Shown here piece by piece: positions 1 through 6,761 of a DNA stretch of 11,384 nucleotides. Every line of letters starts with the position of its first letter. The stretch's first letter is position 1. The notes beneath the pieces were generated by a model that ran no database searches, was not told the origin of the DNA, and saw only the letters and a program-made list of their open reading frames with translations. This DNA comes from DATIRA01 sp964553405 (GTDB lineage: Bacteria; Pseudomonadota; Gammaproteobacteria; Steroidobacterales; Steroidobacteraceae), in the NCBI GenBank assembly GCA_964553405.1, contig CAZKLS010000090.1:1-11384 (forward strand), given 5' to 3'. The position numbers and the translations under genes were made by a program.

Positions 1-1
1 G

Positions 2-76
2 CTGCGCCTCGCCGAGTCGCGCCCGGGCTCGGCGCCGTCTCAGCCGGAGGCGGCGAGGGTGGATCCTCCGAGTTGA
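2..76 (+). CDS. Possible C-terminal end of an incoming gene
   Basis: Reading from base 2, an open frame of 24 sense codons runs from the window edge to a TGA at 74-76. Its residues are mostly Leu, Arg, Ala, Pro, Ser and Glu, ending in VDPPS, like the low-complexity tail of a GC-rich bacterial protein. About 20 of 24 codons end in G or C, which agrees with the genes to the right. The other plus-strand frames are also open over this short distance and minus-strand frames cannot be excluded, so this is a weak call. No family can be assigned from so short a tail. In pseudomonad-like genomes a nucleotide-sugar epimerase or dehydratase can lie near comEA, but nothing here shows that. Confidence 0.3.
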   Translation: MRLAESRPGSAPSQPEAARVDPPS

Positions 77-124
77 TCGGCTCGCCGTCGCGCATCCAGG
101 CCGTTCCCGCGGCCTGCTCAATCT

Positions 125-146
125 GCGCGTTTGCAGCGCGTTTGCA
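125..146. repeat. Two tandem copies of an 11-bp unit
   Basis: The unit GCGCGTTTGCA occurs twice head to tail with no mismatch (125-135 and 136-146), about 90 bp upstream of the comEA start codon. The period is one helical turn, so the copies would present the same face to a bound protein. No known binding site is recognised. The duplication could be simple slippage. This is the only clear structure in the 155 bp between the possible incoming stop codon and comEA; no convincing -35/-10 pair was found there. Confidence 0.75.
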
Positions 147-231
147 CGCGGCATTCGCCTCTCCGGTCGGCTAGTGTCCTCGTCCAGCCGCGGCCGATTC
201 CGGCCGGGGCGGGCATGCCAAGGAGGCAAAC

Positions 232-543
232 ATGAAACAGGGATCCAGACGGATCGTTCAAGCGCTGATCGCAAGCCTGATTCCCGCGGCCGCGTGGGCA
301 GGCCCGGTCAACATCAATTCGGCGGATGCCGCCACGATCGCCGCGGAACTCGACGGCATCGGTCCGGCGAAGGCACAGGCCATCGTGGACTACCGGGAGG
401 AGAACGGGCCGTTCAAGTCCGCGGACGACCTGCTGAAGGTGAAGGGCATCGGTGCCAGGGTCCTGGAGCAGAACCGGGCCAGCATCCAGCTCGGGAAGAC
501 AGGCACGGGCGCAGCTGCCCAGAAACCTGCATCGAAGCGCTGA
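232..543 (+). CDS. comEA: ComEA-family helix-hairpin-helix DNA-binding protein
   Basis: This encodes a 103-aa secreted DNA-binding protein. Residues 1-23 form a signal peptide: basic start, hydrophobic core, and AWA before a probable cut ahead of Gly24. Residues 26-86 match the short ComEA fold: VNINSAD opens it, a first hairpin reads DGIGPAKA (41-48), then YREENGPF and a second hairpin KGIGARVLE (71-79). The last 17 residues are a polar tail rich in Ala and Lys. In naturally transformable Gram-negative bacteria such proteins bind incoming double-stranded DNA in the periplasm and help pull it through the outer membrane. Length is typical for the Gram-negative form, which lacks the membrane anchor and linker of the Bacillus protein. 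The start is set by a strong AGGAGG at 221-226, five bases before ATG. No other competence gene is in view, so a role in transformation is inferred. Many non-competent proteobacteria also carry such proteins. Confidence 0.87.
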   Translation: MKQGSRRIVQALIASLIPAAAWAGPVNINSADAATIAAELDGIGPAKAQAIVDYREENGPFKSADDLLKVKGIGARVLEQNRASIQLGKTGTGAAAQKPASKR

Positions 544-552
544 CTCGCCACC

Positions 553-583
553 CGGGGCCGGCGTCCACCAGGCGCCGGCCCCG
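553..583 (+). terminator. GC-rich stem-loop after comEA
   Basis: Ten bases after the comEA stop codon, an 11-bp perfect stem (553-563 paired with 573-583, core GGGGCCGGCG / CGCCGGCCCC) encloses a 9-nt loop. No run of T follows, so it is not a classical intrinsic terminator. It may stabilise the mRNA 3' end, slow the polymerase, or assist termination by another route. It separates comEA from galU, which has its own candidate promoter just downstream. Confidence 0.4.
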
Positions 584-591
584 CGGCCAAA

Positions 592-620
592 TGGAGGGTG
601 GCGACCGCCTCCGGTATCAT
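592..620 (+). promoter_or_regulatory. Candidate galU promoter
   Basis: TATCAT at 615-620 matches five of six bases of the sigma-70 -10 element. TGGAGG at 592-597, 17 bases upstream, matches three of six bases of the -35 element. Transcription would start near 627, about 30 bases before the galU ATG. The position, between the comEA stem-loop and galU, supports a separate galU-gabT unit. In GC-rich DNA such a match can arise by chance. Confidence 0.35.
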
Positions 621-638
621 GCTTCGACGTCGAGCATG
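618..638. promoter_or_regulatory. Imperfect palindrome overlapping the galU promoter
   Basis: Arms CATGCT (618-623) and AGCATG (633-638) are perfect inverted repeats. Between them lies T plus the self-complementary CGACGTCG (625-632), so nearly the whole 21 bp is dyad-symmetric, with one extra T. It overlaps the last bases of the candidate -10 and the predicted transcription start, 18 bp before the galU ATG. That position suits a repressor operator or a small mRNA hairpin. The binding factor, if any, is unknown. Confidence 0.4.
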
Positions 639-656
639 AATTCGCGGGGACGGTGA

Positions 657-1541
657 ATGACCAGGATCAGGACGGCCGTATTTCCAGTGGCGGGCCGCGG
701 CACGCGCTTCCTGCCGGCCACCAAGGCCAGCCCGAAGGAGATGCTGCCGATCGTCGACAAGCCGCTGATCCAGTACGCGGCCGAGGAGGCGCTCGCCGCC
801 GGCGCCGACAAGCTGGTATTCATCACGGGCACGTCGAAGCGCGCGATCGAGGATCACTTCGACACCGACCAGGAGCTCGAACGGGAACTCGAGAGCCAGG
901 GCAAGGCGGAACTGCTCGAGGCCGTGCGCGGCATCGTGCCGTCGTGGGCGAGCTGCATCTACATCCGCCAGCCGGCGCCGCTCGGGCTGGGCCACGCGGT
1001 GCTCTGCTCGCGACCCGCGGTCGGGAACGAACCGTTCTTCATCCACCTCGCGGACGACCTGATAGACGCGGACGAGCCCTGCCTGAAGCAGATGGCGCGG
1101 GTATTCGGCGAGCACGAGGCGAGCGTGCTCGGCGTCGAGACGGTGAGCCCGCAGGACACGGACAAATACGGCATCGTCGCGGCAGATCCGGTGGATCAGC
1201 GCGTGTCGAAAGTGCGGCGCATGGTGGAGAAGCCGAGGCCCGAGGATGCGCCGTCGAACCTCGCAGTCGTCGGCCGCTACCTGCTGACGCCGGCCGTCTA
1301 CGACAAGCTGGAGGCGACCGGGCGCGGCGCCGGCGGCGAGATACAGCTGACCGATGGCATCGCTGCGCTGCTGGCCGACGAGACGGTCTATGCGTACGCG
1401 TTCGAGGGCAAGCGCTACGATTGCGGTTCGAAGCTCGGCTACCTGCAGGCGACCGTCGAGCTCGCCCTGAAGCACGAGATGCTCGGTCGCCGGTTCGCGG
1501 ACTACCTCTCGGGCCTCGCGACTGCGCGGCCCGGCGGCTGA
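657..1541 (+). CDS. galU: UTP-glucose-1-phosphate uridylyltransferase (GalU)
   Basis: The 294-aa product joins UTP and glucose-1-phosphate to give UDP-glucose and pyrophosphate in the cytoplasm. UDP-glucose is the sugar donor for lipopolysaccharide, exopolysaccharide and related glucans. The N-terminal nucleotide-binding signature VAGRGTRFLPATK is at 11-23, followed by SPKEMLPIVDKPLIQY (25-40), the classic GalU uridylyltransferase sequence. LADDLID (131-137) is the metal- and sugar-nucleotide-binding strand in the form used by many beta- and gammaproteobacteria. VEKP (190-193) and GGEIQLTDGI (226-235) complete the active site. Length fits the family (about 280-300). The ATG lies six bases after a weak GGGGA and gives the expected short lead-in to the first beta strand. 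gabT follows after 29 bp, suggesting co-transcription, although the two enzymes have no obvious metabolic link. No key residue looks missing. Confidence 0.96.
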   Translation: MTRIRTAVFPVAGRGTRFLPATKASPKEMLPIVDKPLIQYAAEEALAAGADKLVFITGTSKRAIEDHFDTDQELERELESQGKAELLEAVRGIVPSWASCIYIRQPAPLGLGHAVLCSRPAVGNEPFFIHLADDLIDADEPCLKQMARVFGEHEASVLGVETVSPQDTDKYGIVAADPVDQRVSKVRRMVEKPRPEDAPSNLAVVGRYLLTPAVYDKLEATGRGAGGEIQLTDGIAALLADETVYAYAFEGKRYDCGSKLGYLQATVELALKHEMLGRRFADYLSGLATARPGG

Positions 1542-1570
1542 ACGGCACAACAGCAATCCCGGAGTTCCCG

Positions 1571-2878
1571 ATGTCAAGCAACCCGCTGCTGCAGCAACGT
1601 CGCGATGCGGCCATCGCGCGTGGCATTTCGAACATGTTGCCCGTGTTCGTCGAGCGCGCGCGAAACGCAGAGATCTGGGACGTCGAAGGGCGTCGCTACA
1701 TCGATTTCGCCGGCGGGATCGCCGTGCTCAACACCGGGCACCTGCATCCTGCGGTGCAGGAGGCGGCGGCACGTCAGCTCGACGCGTTCAGCCACACCTG
1801 CTTCATGGTCACGCCCTACGCAGTGGCCGTGGAGCTTGCCGAGCGGCTCAATGCACTGGTGCCGATTGCCGGCCCGACCAAGTCGATCTTCGTCACGACT
1901 GGCGCCGAGGCTGTCGAGAACGCGCTGAAGATCGCCCGTGTCCACACCGGGCGGGCCGGCGTGATCGGCTTCGGCGGCGGGTTTCACGGCCGGACCTTCA
2001 TGGCGATGGCGCTGACCGGGAAGGTGGCGCCGTACAAGACCGGCTTTGGACCGTTTCCCGGTGAGGTCTATCACGCGCCGTTCCCGATTCCATACCACGG
2101 CGTCAGCGTCGCGGACAGCCTCGCGGGCATCGAGAGGATCTTCAAGTACGACATTGATCCGGCGCGGGTCGCAGCGATCGTGGTCGAGCCGGTCATGGGT
2201 GAGGGCGGCTTCTACATTGCGCCGCCCGAGTTCCTCCGCGCGCTGCGTCGGATCTGCGACGAGCACGGCATCGTGCTGGTGGTCGACGAGATTCAGACCG
2301 GGTTCGCCCGTACCGGCCGGATGTTCGCCATCGAGCATGCGGGCGTCGAGCCGGACCTGGTGACGACGGCGAAGAGCCTCGCCGGCGGCTTTCCGCTCGC
2401 GGCCGTCACGGGCCGTGCCGGGATCATGGATGCGCCGGCGCCGGGTGGCCTGGGCGGCACCTACGCCGGCTCCCCGCTCGCCTGCGCCGCGGCGCTCGCG
2501 GTCCTCGACGTCATCGAGCGCGAGCGGTTGTCCGAGCGCGCCGCGAAGATCGGCGAGGCCCTGGTTGCGCGTCTGCGGCAGTTGTCGCGCGACAACCCGG
2601 CCATCGGCGAGGTCCGTGGGCTCGGCGCCATGGTCGCGATGGAACTCGTGCGGGACGGCGATCCGCATGCGCCGGATGCGGACCTGGCCAAGGCGCTCGT
2701 CAAGGAAGCCGCCGCCCGCGGGCTGATCCTGCTGTCCTGTGGCATCTACGGCAACGTCGTTCGCTTCCTGGTGCCGCTGACCGCCTCCGACGCGATCGTC
2801 AGCGAGGGACTGGACATCGTCGCGGATTCGCTGCGGGCGGTTTCCGCGCCGCAGGTCGGAGTAGCCGCGAGCGCCTGA
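1571..2878 (+). CDS. gabT: 4-aminobutyrate aminotransferase (GabT)
   Basis: This is a 435-aa class III (fold type I) PLP enzyme. It moves the amino group of 4-aminobutyrate to 2-oxoglutarate, giving succinate semialdehyde and glutamate. It resembles the E. coli enzyme almost throughout: WDVEGRRYIDFAGGIAVLNTGH (split here at GRRY for reference, about 36-57), SHTCF (74-78), TTGAEAVENALKIAR, the HGRT segment, EPVMGEGGF, the PLP-binding VVDEIQTGFARTG, and AGGFPLAAVTGRA. The Schiff-base lysine is K268 in TTAKSLAGG, the same number as in E. coli. GGTYAGSPLAC and the late LILLSCGIYGNVVRFLVPLT are also GabT-like. The last 15 residues are a nonconserved tail. The start is fixed by GGAG at 1561-1564, six bases before ATG. 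No succinate-semialdehyde dehydrogenase gene (gabD) is adjacent, so it must lie elsewhere. Related enzymes also accept 5-aminovalerate or beta-alanine, so the physiological substrate is inferred. Confidence 0.93.
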   Translation: MSSNPLLQQRRDAAIARGISNMLPVFVERARNAEIWDVEGRRYIDFAGGIAVLNTGHLHPAVQEAAARQLDAFSHTCFMVTPYAVAVELAERLNALVPIAGPTKSIFVTTGAEAVENALKIARVHTGRAGVIGFGGGFHGRTFMAMALTGKVAPYKTGFGPFPGEVYHAPFPIPYHGVSVADSLAGIERIFKYDIDPARVAAIVVEPVMGEGGFYIAPPEFLRALRRICDEHGIVLVVDEIQTGFARTGRMFAIEHAGVEPDLVTTAKSLAGGFPLAAVTGRAGIMDAPAPGGLGGTYAGSPLACAAALAVLDVIERERLSERAAKIGEALVARLRQLSRDNPAIGEVRGLGAMVAMELVRDGDPHAPDADLAKALVKEAAARGLILLSCGIYGNVVRFLVPLTASDAIVSEGLDIVADSLRAVSAPQVGVAASA

Positions 2879-2893
2879 CGGGACGGGTCCCCA

Positions 2894-2921
2894 GCCGCCG
2901 CGCGACGCACGCGCCGGCGGC
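2894..2921 (+). terminator. Stem-loop after gabT
   Basis: Fifteen bases past the gabT stop codon, GCCGCC-GCGCG (2894-2904) pairs with CGCGC-(C)-GGCGGC (2910-2921): 11 pairs with one bulged C and the loop ACGCA. No T-run follows, so it is a weak intrinsic terminator candidate at best. A 12-bp palindrome CCGCCGCGGCGG lies slightly further on at 2939-2950. The remainder of the gap up to the next gene at 3070 shows no other clear element. Confidence 0.4.
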
Positions 2922-3069
2922 CTCACACGCCCCAGCGCCCGCCGCGGCGGTCCTGCGGCAATCATCGGAAAAGCCTCGGTCCTCCCTCGGGACTCGGCCG
3001 ACCCGGCCGCGGCAGCATCCCCTCACGCCACGGCGCAGGCCCGCGGCGACTACGAGACCGGAGGGGAAC

Positions 3070-3294
3070 ATGCGCTCATCCACGACTCAACCCGCTCCCG
3101 TGGCCATCAGGAGCCGGACGGCCAGTCTGGTCCTTTCACTTTCGCTGCTGTCGCTGTCCGGCACGGGCTGGGCGGCGGACGGGATGTACCTGGAACTGCC
3201 GGGTCTCGAGCGGGCCGAAGTCATCTCGGCCAAGCCCGGCGACGGGATGCAGGTGGCGACCGGGATAGCCGGACGCTGCGAATCAGCCGCGTGA
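3070..3294 (+). CDS. Small secreted protein of unknown family, possibly a remnant
   Basis: The 74-aa product has a basic N-terminus, a hydrophobic core around 19-30 (LVLSLSLLSLSG) and WAA before a likely cleavage at about 35-36, so it should be exported. The mature part is only about 39 residues and starts DGMYLELPGLER. A good ribosome site (GGAGG, 3060-3064) lies five bases before ATG, so the start looks genuine. I do not recognise the family. The opening of the mature part loosely resembles the first beta strand of secreted Hcp-like proteins (MFLKIDGI-type), which are about 150 residues long. If that is right, this is a truncated or frameshifted copy: the frame stops soon after, and the other two frames give no convincing continuation. 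It lies 124 bp upstream of the large secreted protein gene on the same strand. The translation signals are good, but function and intactness are uncertain. Confidence 0.5.
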   Translation: MRSSTTQPAPVAIRSRTASLVLSLSLLSLSGTGWAADGMYLELPGLERAEVISAKPGDGMQVATGIAGRCESAA

Positions 3295-3418
3295 CCCCGG
3301 GGACACCGTGGCGATGAACCAAGACGAACGAGGCAGGCGCTTCAGGGGAGCGAATTCGCGCCCAACGAGTGGCCGGCGACGATGCCAGGGAGGCGTCCGC
3401 TCGGCGAGGGGGGGAAAC

Positions 3419-6400
3419 ATGACGAACACGAACCCGCGTGTCGGGCAGCTGGCGACGGCGCTTCTGCTGGCTGCAATCGGTCAGCCGGCCGCAGCGGCCG
3501 TCTACACCGCCGGCGACGCAGCGGAGCTGATCGCGGCCATCAGTGACGCCAACACGACGCCGGCCGTCGACGTGATCGAGTTGGTCGACGATATCGTGTT
3601 GACCGCCGTCGACAACGTCGACAACGGGCCCAATGGACTGCCCGCAGTCGTCACGCCGATCGTCATCGTAGGCAACGGACACACGGTTTCGCGCGATCCC
3701 GCCGCACCACCTTTCCGGCTGCTGTTCGTCGACGGGATCTTCGGCGTGAACGGCGACCTGACCCTCGACGGCGTGACGCTCGCCGGCGGCGACGCCACCC
3801 CCGGCGCGGGAGGGCCGCCGGCCTCGCCCTGTTTCGCCGATCTGTCCGTCTGCGGCGGCGCGGTGCTGGCGCGTGGCGGAGCGGTCACGCTGCGGAACGG
3901 TGTGAGCATCGAGGACAACCGCGCCTACCAGGGCGGCGGCCTCCACAACGCGTTCGGTCGGGTCACCATCAGCGACGCTGCGCTGATGCGCAACCACGCG
4001 GAGTTCGGCGGCGCCATCGCGAGCCAGGGACAGGGCGGCGTCCCGGCGCTCGAGATCGCGCGCAGCACGCTGATCGCCAACGAAGCCGTCAACTCCGGCG
4101 GCGCCGTCTTCAACCAGTCCATGATGAGCGTCACGGACTCGACCTTCGACGGCAACCGGGTGACCACCGCCACGTTCGCCTTCCAGGGCGGGGGCGCGAT
4201 CAACAACAACTCGTTCGCGGGTCAGGCCGACATCGCCACGAGCCTGTTCACCGGCAACGAGGCACCCCGCGGCGGCGCGATTCTGAATTTCAATGCCGCG
4301 GACATGGTGCTGCGTAACTCCGACGTCGTGGGCAACCGGACCGGTCCGGTCGCCGGCGGTACCGGCGGTGGAATCTTCAACGGCGGCAGCGGCGCGGCCG
4401 TGATCCTGGCGGACAGCCGCGTCAACGACAACCAGGGTGCGTCGCGTGGCGGCGGCATCTACAGCGACGAGGCGGGACTGCTCACGATGGAAGGCAGCGA
4501 GGTCACCGGCAACGTCGCCACTTTCGACGGCGGCGGCGTAGTGATGCTCGCAGGGCGGGTCGTCAACAGCCGCATCGAGAACAACACCAGCGGTGGCGAC
4601 GGTGGCGGCATCTACCACGAGGGCCTCAGAGCCCTCGAGATCGTCGCGAGTTCGCTTTCGAACAACGTGGCCCGGCGGGAAGGCGGCGGCCTCGCGACGT
4701 TCTCGCCGTTTTCGATCGTTCCGGACGGCATCACGATCGACGACAGCACGATCAGCGGCAATACGGCCGAGCAGGGCGGAGGCATCGCGAACAGTGAACG
4801 CGGAGTGATCAAGGTCCGGCGGACGCTGGTCGCGAACAATGCCGCGGCCGGCCCGCTGTTCGGCGCCGGCGGCGGCGTCTTCAGCAACTCCTCCGGCGAG
4901 ACCACGATCCTCGACAGCACGATCGCCGGCAACTCGGCACAAAGCGGCGGTGGAGTCTACAACAGCAATTTCAGCCGGCTGACGCTGGAGCACGCGACCG
5001 TGTCGAACAACACGTCGAACGGCGCGGGTGGTGGCGTGCTCGCGTTCGCGCCGATGTTCGTCACCGACTCGATCATCGCCCACAATGCCGGGGGCGGCGG
5101 CAGCCCGAACTGCGCGGACTTCTCGTCGATCGTCGACAACGGCGGCAACTACACCGACGATCCGGGGGCGAGCTTTCCCTGCCCGGCGACCTTCTCGGTA
5201 TCGTCTGCGCTGAACCTCGGGCCGCTCGCAGACAACGGCGGGCCCACGCAGACGATCGCGCTGGGCGCCGGCAGCACTGCGGTCGGCGGCGGCGCGAAGT
5301 GCCAGACGGCGACCGACCAGCGGGGCGTGCCCCGGCAGCTGCTCTGCAGCAGCGGCGCCTACGAGGGCGACGTCGCGGTGCCGCAGCTTGGCTTCGAGAT
5401 CGCGGCCTCGACGATCGACGAGAATCCGGGCGGTCCTCACCAGGTGTTCCTCGAACTCGACAACACGGCCGGCACACTCGCCGACGGGCGGGTCGAGGCG
5501 TACCTGGTAATCCATGGCCTCGCTGCCCCCGGTGGACGCGACTACGACGTCACGGTCGGACCGCCGGTCATTTTCGGCAACGGCAACTGGCCGGCGCCCG
5601 GCAGCTCAGCGCGGCGGGCCGTCGAGCTGGACGTGCTGCCCGACTTCCTGCTCGAGGGCGACGAAACGGTGCGCCTGGCACTGCGTGCCGGCGGATTCGC
5701 CGGGCCGGCGCGCCTGGGCAGCGAGACGTCGCACATCGTCACGATCCGCGATGCGCTGGCCGACCTGCAGGTGGACAAGCGGGTCGACGCGACCGGGACG
5801 GTGTACCCGGGGTCCACGGTGACCTACACGATCGAAGTCACCAACAACGGGCCTACCGACGCCGCCAACGTCTCCGTGTACGACGTGCTCGACGGGGTCT
5901 CGCTCGATCTCGCCGGTGCCACCGTCACGACCAGCACTGGCGTCTTCAACCCTTCGACCGGTGACTGGAGCCAGGACGGCGCGCTGCAGGGCAACGGTTT
6001 CGCCCTGCAGGCGGGCGCAAGGGAAACGCTGACCGTCAGCGCCGAGGTGACGGGTGCGGCCGTCGCCGCGGTGGACAACACGGCGGAACTGAGTCGCTAC
6101 TTCCCGGCGCTTGCGGCGGACCCGGATCCCGACAACGACTCGGCTACGGTCAGCTTCGACGTCTGCGACGCGACGCCGCCGAACTTGAGCGTCTCGGTCA
6201 GCCCGGCCGTGCTCTGGCCGCCGAACCATGTCCTCACGGACGTCTCGGTCACGGTCACCGCGAGCGACGACTCCGGCATCGACCCGGTCGTGAGCCTCAT
6301 TTCGGTGACCTCGAACGAGCCGGACAACGGCCTGGGCGACGGCGACACCGCGAACGACATCGTCATCGCGAACGACACGACGCTGGGCCTGCGGGCAGCG

Positions 6401-6520
6401 CGCTCGGGTCTCGGTAAGGGCCGGGTCTATACGCTGACCTACCAGGCGGTCGATGCCTGCGGCAACGCGACGCAGGCATCGGCGGTCGTCACCGTGCCCA
6501 AGAGCCAGGCCGGGAGCTAG
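3419..6520 (+). CDS. Large secreted multidomain beta-helix / DUF11 protein
   Basis: The 1033-aa product is predicted to be exported; its function is not known. A signal peptide covers about 1-27 (hydrophobic LATALLLAAIG, then AAAA before VYT). About 28-140 is a lead-in of the type seen in right-handed beta-helix proteins. From 146 to 541 roughly fifteen GG[AG][IVL] motifs recur every 24-38 residues with short Asn turns and occasional FxxN (FDGN, FTGN), as in polymorphic outer-membrane-protein repeats. NLGPLADNGGPTQT (599-612) through GAYE (646-649) is the usual choice-anchor-Q-like close of such helices. About 655-780 looks like a Calx-beta segment (ENPGG, LLEGDETVRL). About 781-915 is DUF11-like (TVTYTIEVTNNGPTDAANV). 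About 916-1025 is an Ig-like domain with LWPPNH, TSNEPDNGLGDGDTANDI and YTLTYQAVDACGN. No autotransporter barrel, PEP-CTERM or sortase tail is visible. The ATG at 3419 is preferred over an in-frame GTG at 3308 because it follows a G-rich site, starts the signal peptide, and the upstream codons look noncoding. Confidence 0.85.
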   Translation: MTNTNPRVGQLATALLLAAIGQPAAAAVYTAGDAAELIAAISDANTTPAVDVIELVDDIVLTAVDNVDNGPNGLPAVVTPIVIVGNGHTVSRDPAAPPFRLLFVDGIFGVNGDLTLDGVTLAGGDATPGAGGPPASPCFADLSVCGGAVLARGGAVTLRNGVSIEDNRAYQGGGLHNAFGRVTISDAALMRNHAEFGGAIASQGQGGVPALEIARSTLIANEAVNSGGAVFNQSMMSVTDSTFDGNRVTTATFAFQGGGAINNNSFAGQADIATSLFTGNEAPRGGAILNFNAADMVLRNSDVVGNRTGPVAGGTGGGIFNGGSGAAVILADSRVNDNQGASRGGGIYSDEAGLLTMEGSEVTGNVATFDGGGVVMLAGRVVNSRIENNTSGGDGGGIYHEGLRALEIVASSLSNNVARREGGGLATFSPFSIVPDGITIDDSTISGNTAEQGGGIANSERGVIKVRRTLVANNAAAGPLFGAGGGVFSNSSGETTILDSTIAGNSAQSGGGVYNSNFSRLTLEHATVSNNTSNGAGGGVLAFAPMFVTDSIIAHNAGGGGSPNCADFSSIVDNGGNYTDDPGASFPCPATFSVSSALNLGPLADNGGPTQTIALGAGSTAVGGGAKCQTATDQRGVPRQLLCSSGAYEGDVAVPQLGFEIAASTIDENPGGPHQVFLELDNTAGTLADGRVEAYLVIHGLAAPGGRDYDVTVGPPVIFGNGNWPAPGSSARRAVELDVLPDFLLEGDETVRLALRAGGFAGPARLGSETSHIVTIRDALADLQVDKRVDATGTVYPGSTVTYTIEVTNNGPTDAANVSVYDVLDGVSLDLAGATVTTSTGVFNPSTGDWSQDGALQGNGFALQAGARETLTVSAEVTGAAVAAVDNTAELSRYFPALAADPDPDNDSATVSFDVCDATPPNLSVSVSPAVLWPPNHVLTDVSVTVTASDDSGIDPVVSLISVTSNEPDNGLGDGDTANDIVIANDTTLGLRAARSGLGKGRVYTLTYQAVDACGNATQASAVVTVPKSQAGS

Positions 6521-6533
6521 GCGGCCAGAGGAA

Positions 6534-6566
6534 AACGGCCGGGTCCCGATGAGGGGCCCGGCCGTT
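6534..6566 (-). terminator. Intrinsic terminator of tRNA-Asn, shared end with the large secreted gene
   Basis: A 14-bp stem (6534-6547 with 6553-6566, one G-U type pair) with a 5-nt loop is built around AACGGCCGGG and CCCGGCCGTT. On the minus strand it begins 9 bases after the tRNA CCA end and is followed by TTTT (6535-6532), giving a classical intrinsic terminator. On the plus strand it begins 14 bases after the stop codon of the secreted protein gene but has only two T after the stem, so termination in that direction is weaker, though possible. Confidence 0.8.
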
Positions 6567-6574
6567 CCGGATAA

Positions 6575-6649
6575 TGGCTCCGACACCTGGATTCGAACCA
6601 GGGACCCACTGATTAACAGTCAGTTGCTCTACCGCTGAGCTATGTCGGA
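6575..6649 (-). tRNA. tRNA-Asn (anticodon GUU)
   Basis: A 75-nt cloverleaf reads on the minus strand. Acceptor stem TCCGACA (6649-6643) pairs with TGTCGGA (6585-6579), followed by discriminator G and encoded CCA (6577-6575). The D arm is GCTC/GAGC. The anticodon stem ACTGA/TCAGT encloses CTGTTAA with anticodon GTT (complement at 6615-6617). The T arm CCTGG-TTCGAAT-CCAGG is perfect. It decodes AAC and AAU. A promoter upstream and a terminator downstream make it an independent single-tRNA unit, placed after the aminotransferase gene on the same strand. Confidence 0.97.
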
Positions 6650-6719
6650 AGCGTAGCCGATGGCGTCCCGGGCCGAGCCTTGATCGGTCCCGCGGACCCC
6701 GTAATCTGCAGAGCCCGGA

Positions 6720-6748
6720 ATTTTCCGGCCTGCTGCCGCCCGAGTCAA
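6720..6748 (-). promoter_or_regulatory. Probable tRNA-Asn promoter
   Basis: On the minus strand TTGACT (6748-6743, five of six with consensus) is followed after 17 bases by GAAAAT (6725-6720, four of six). The bases after the -10 are GC-rich (CCGGGC), a discriminator type common in stable-RNA promoters under stringent control. Transcription would start near 6713, leaving a 5' leader of about 64 nt to be removed by RNase P. It lies just past the aminotransferase stop codon. The small inverted repeat CCGGAA/TTCCGG (6715-6728) overlaps the -10. Confidence 0.6.
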
Positions 6749-6761
6749 GAATCGCGGGGCA

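Noticed and set aside
452..1570. N-terminal extension of the gabT frame back to base 452
   Set aside because: The extra residues lie out of frame over comEA and galU and are low-complexity. The ATG at 1571 has a ribosome site and matches the family start.
3308..3418. A 37-residue N-terminal extension of the large secreted protein from a GTG at 3308
   Set aside because: The extension is Arg-rich with poor third-position G/C, has no ribosome site and would bury the signal peptide.
4000..5100. Possible DNA-level repeat or CRISPR-like array in the secreted protein gene
   Set aside because: The recurring GGCGGCGG-type blocks are codons for the GGG[IVL] protein motifs. Spacing and flanks vary, so this is protein repeat structure, not a CRISPR array.
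3221..5515. A 764-codon open frame on the minus strand, antisense to the large secreted protein gene
   Set aside because: Long antisense frames are common in high-GC DNA because stop codons are A/T-rich. Its protein is Arg/Val/Asp-rich with no motif or ribosome site, while the plus-strand frame has a signal peptide and clear domains.
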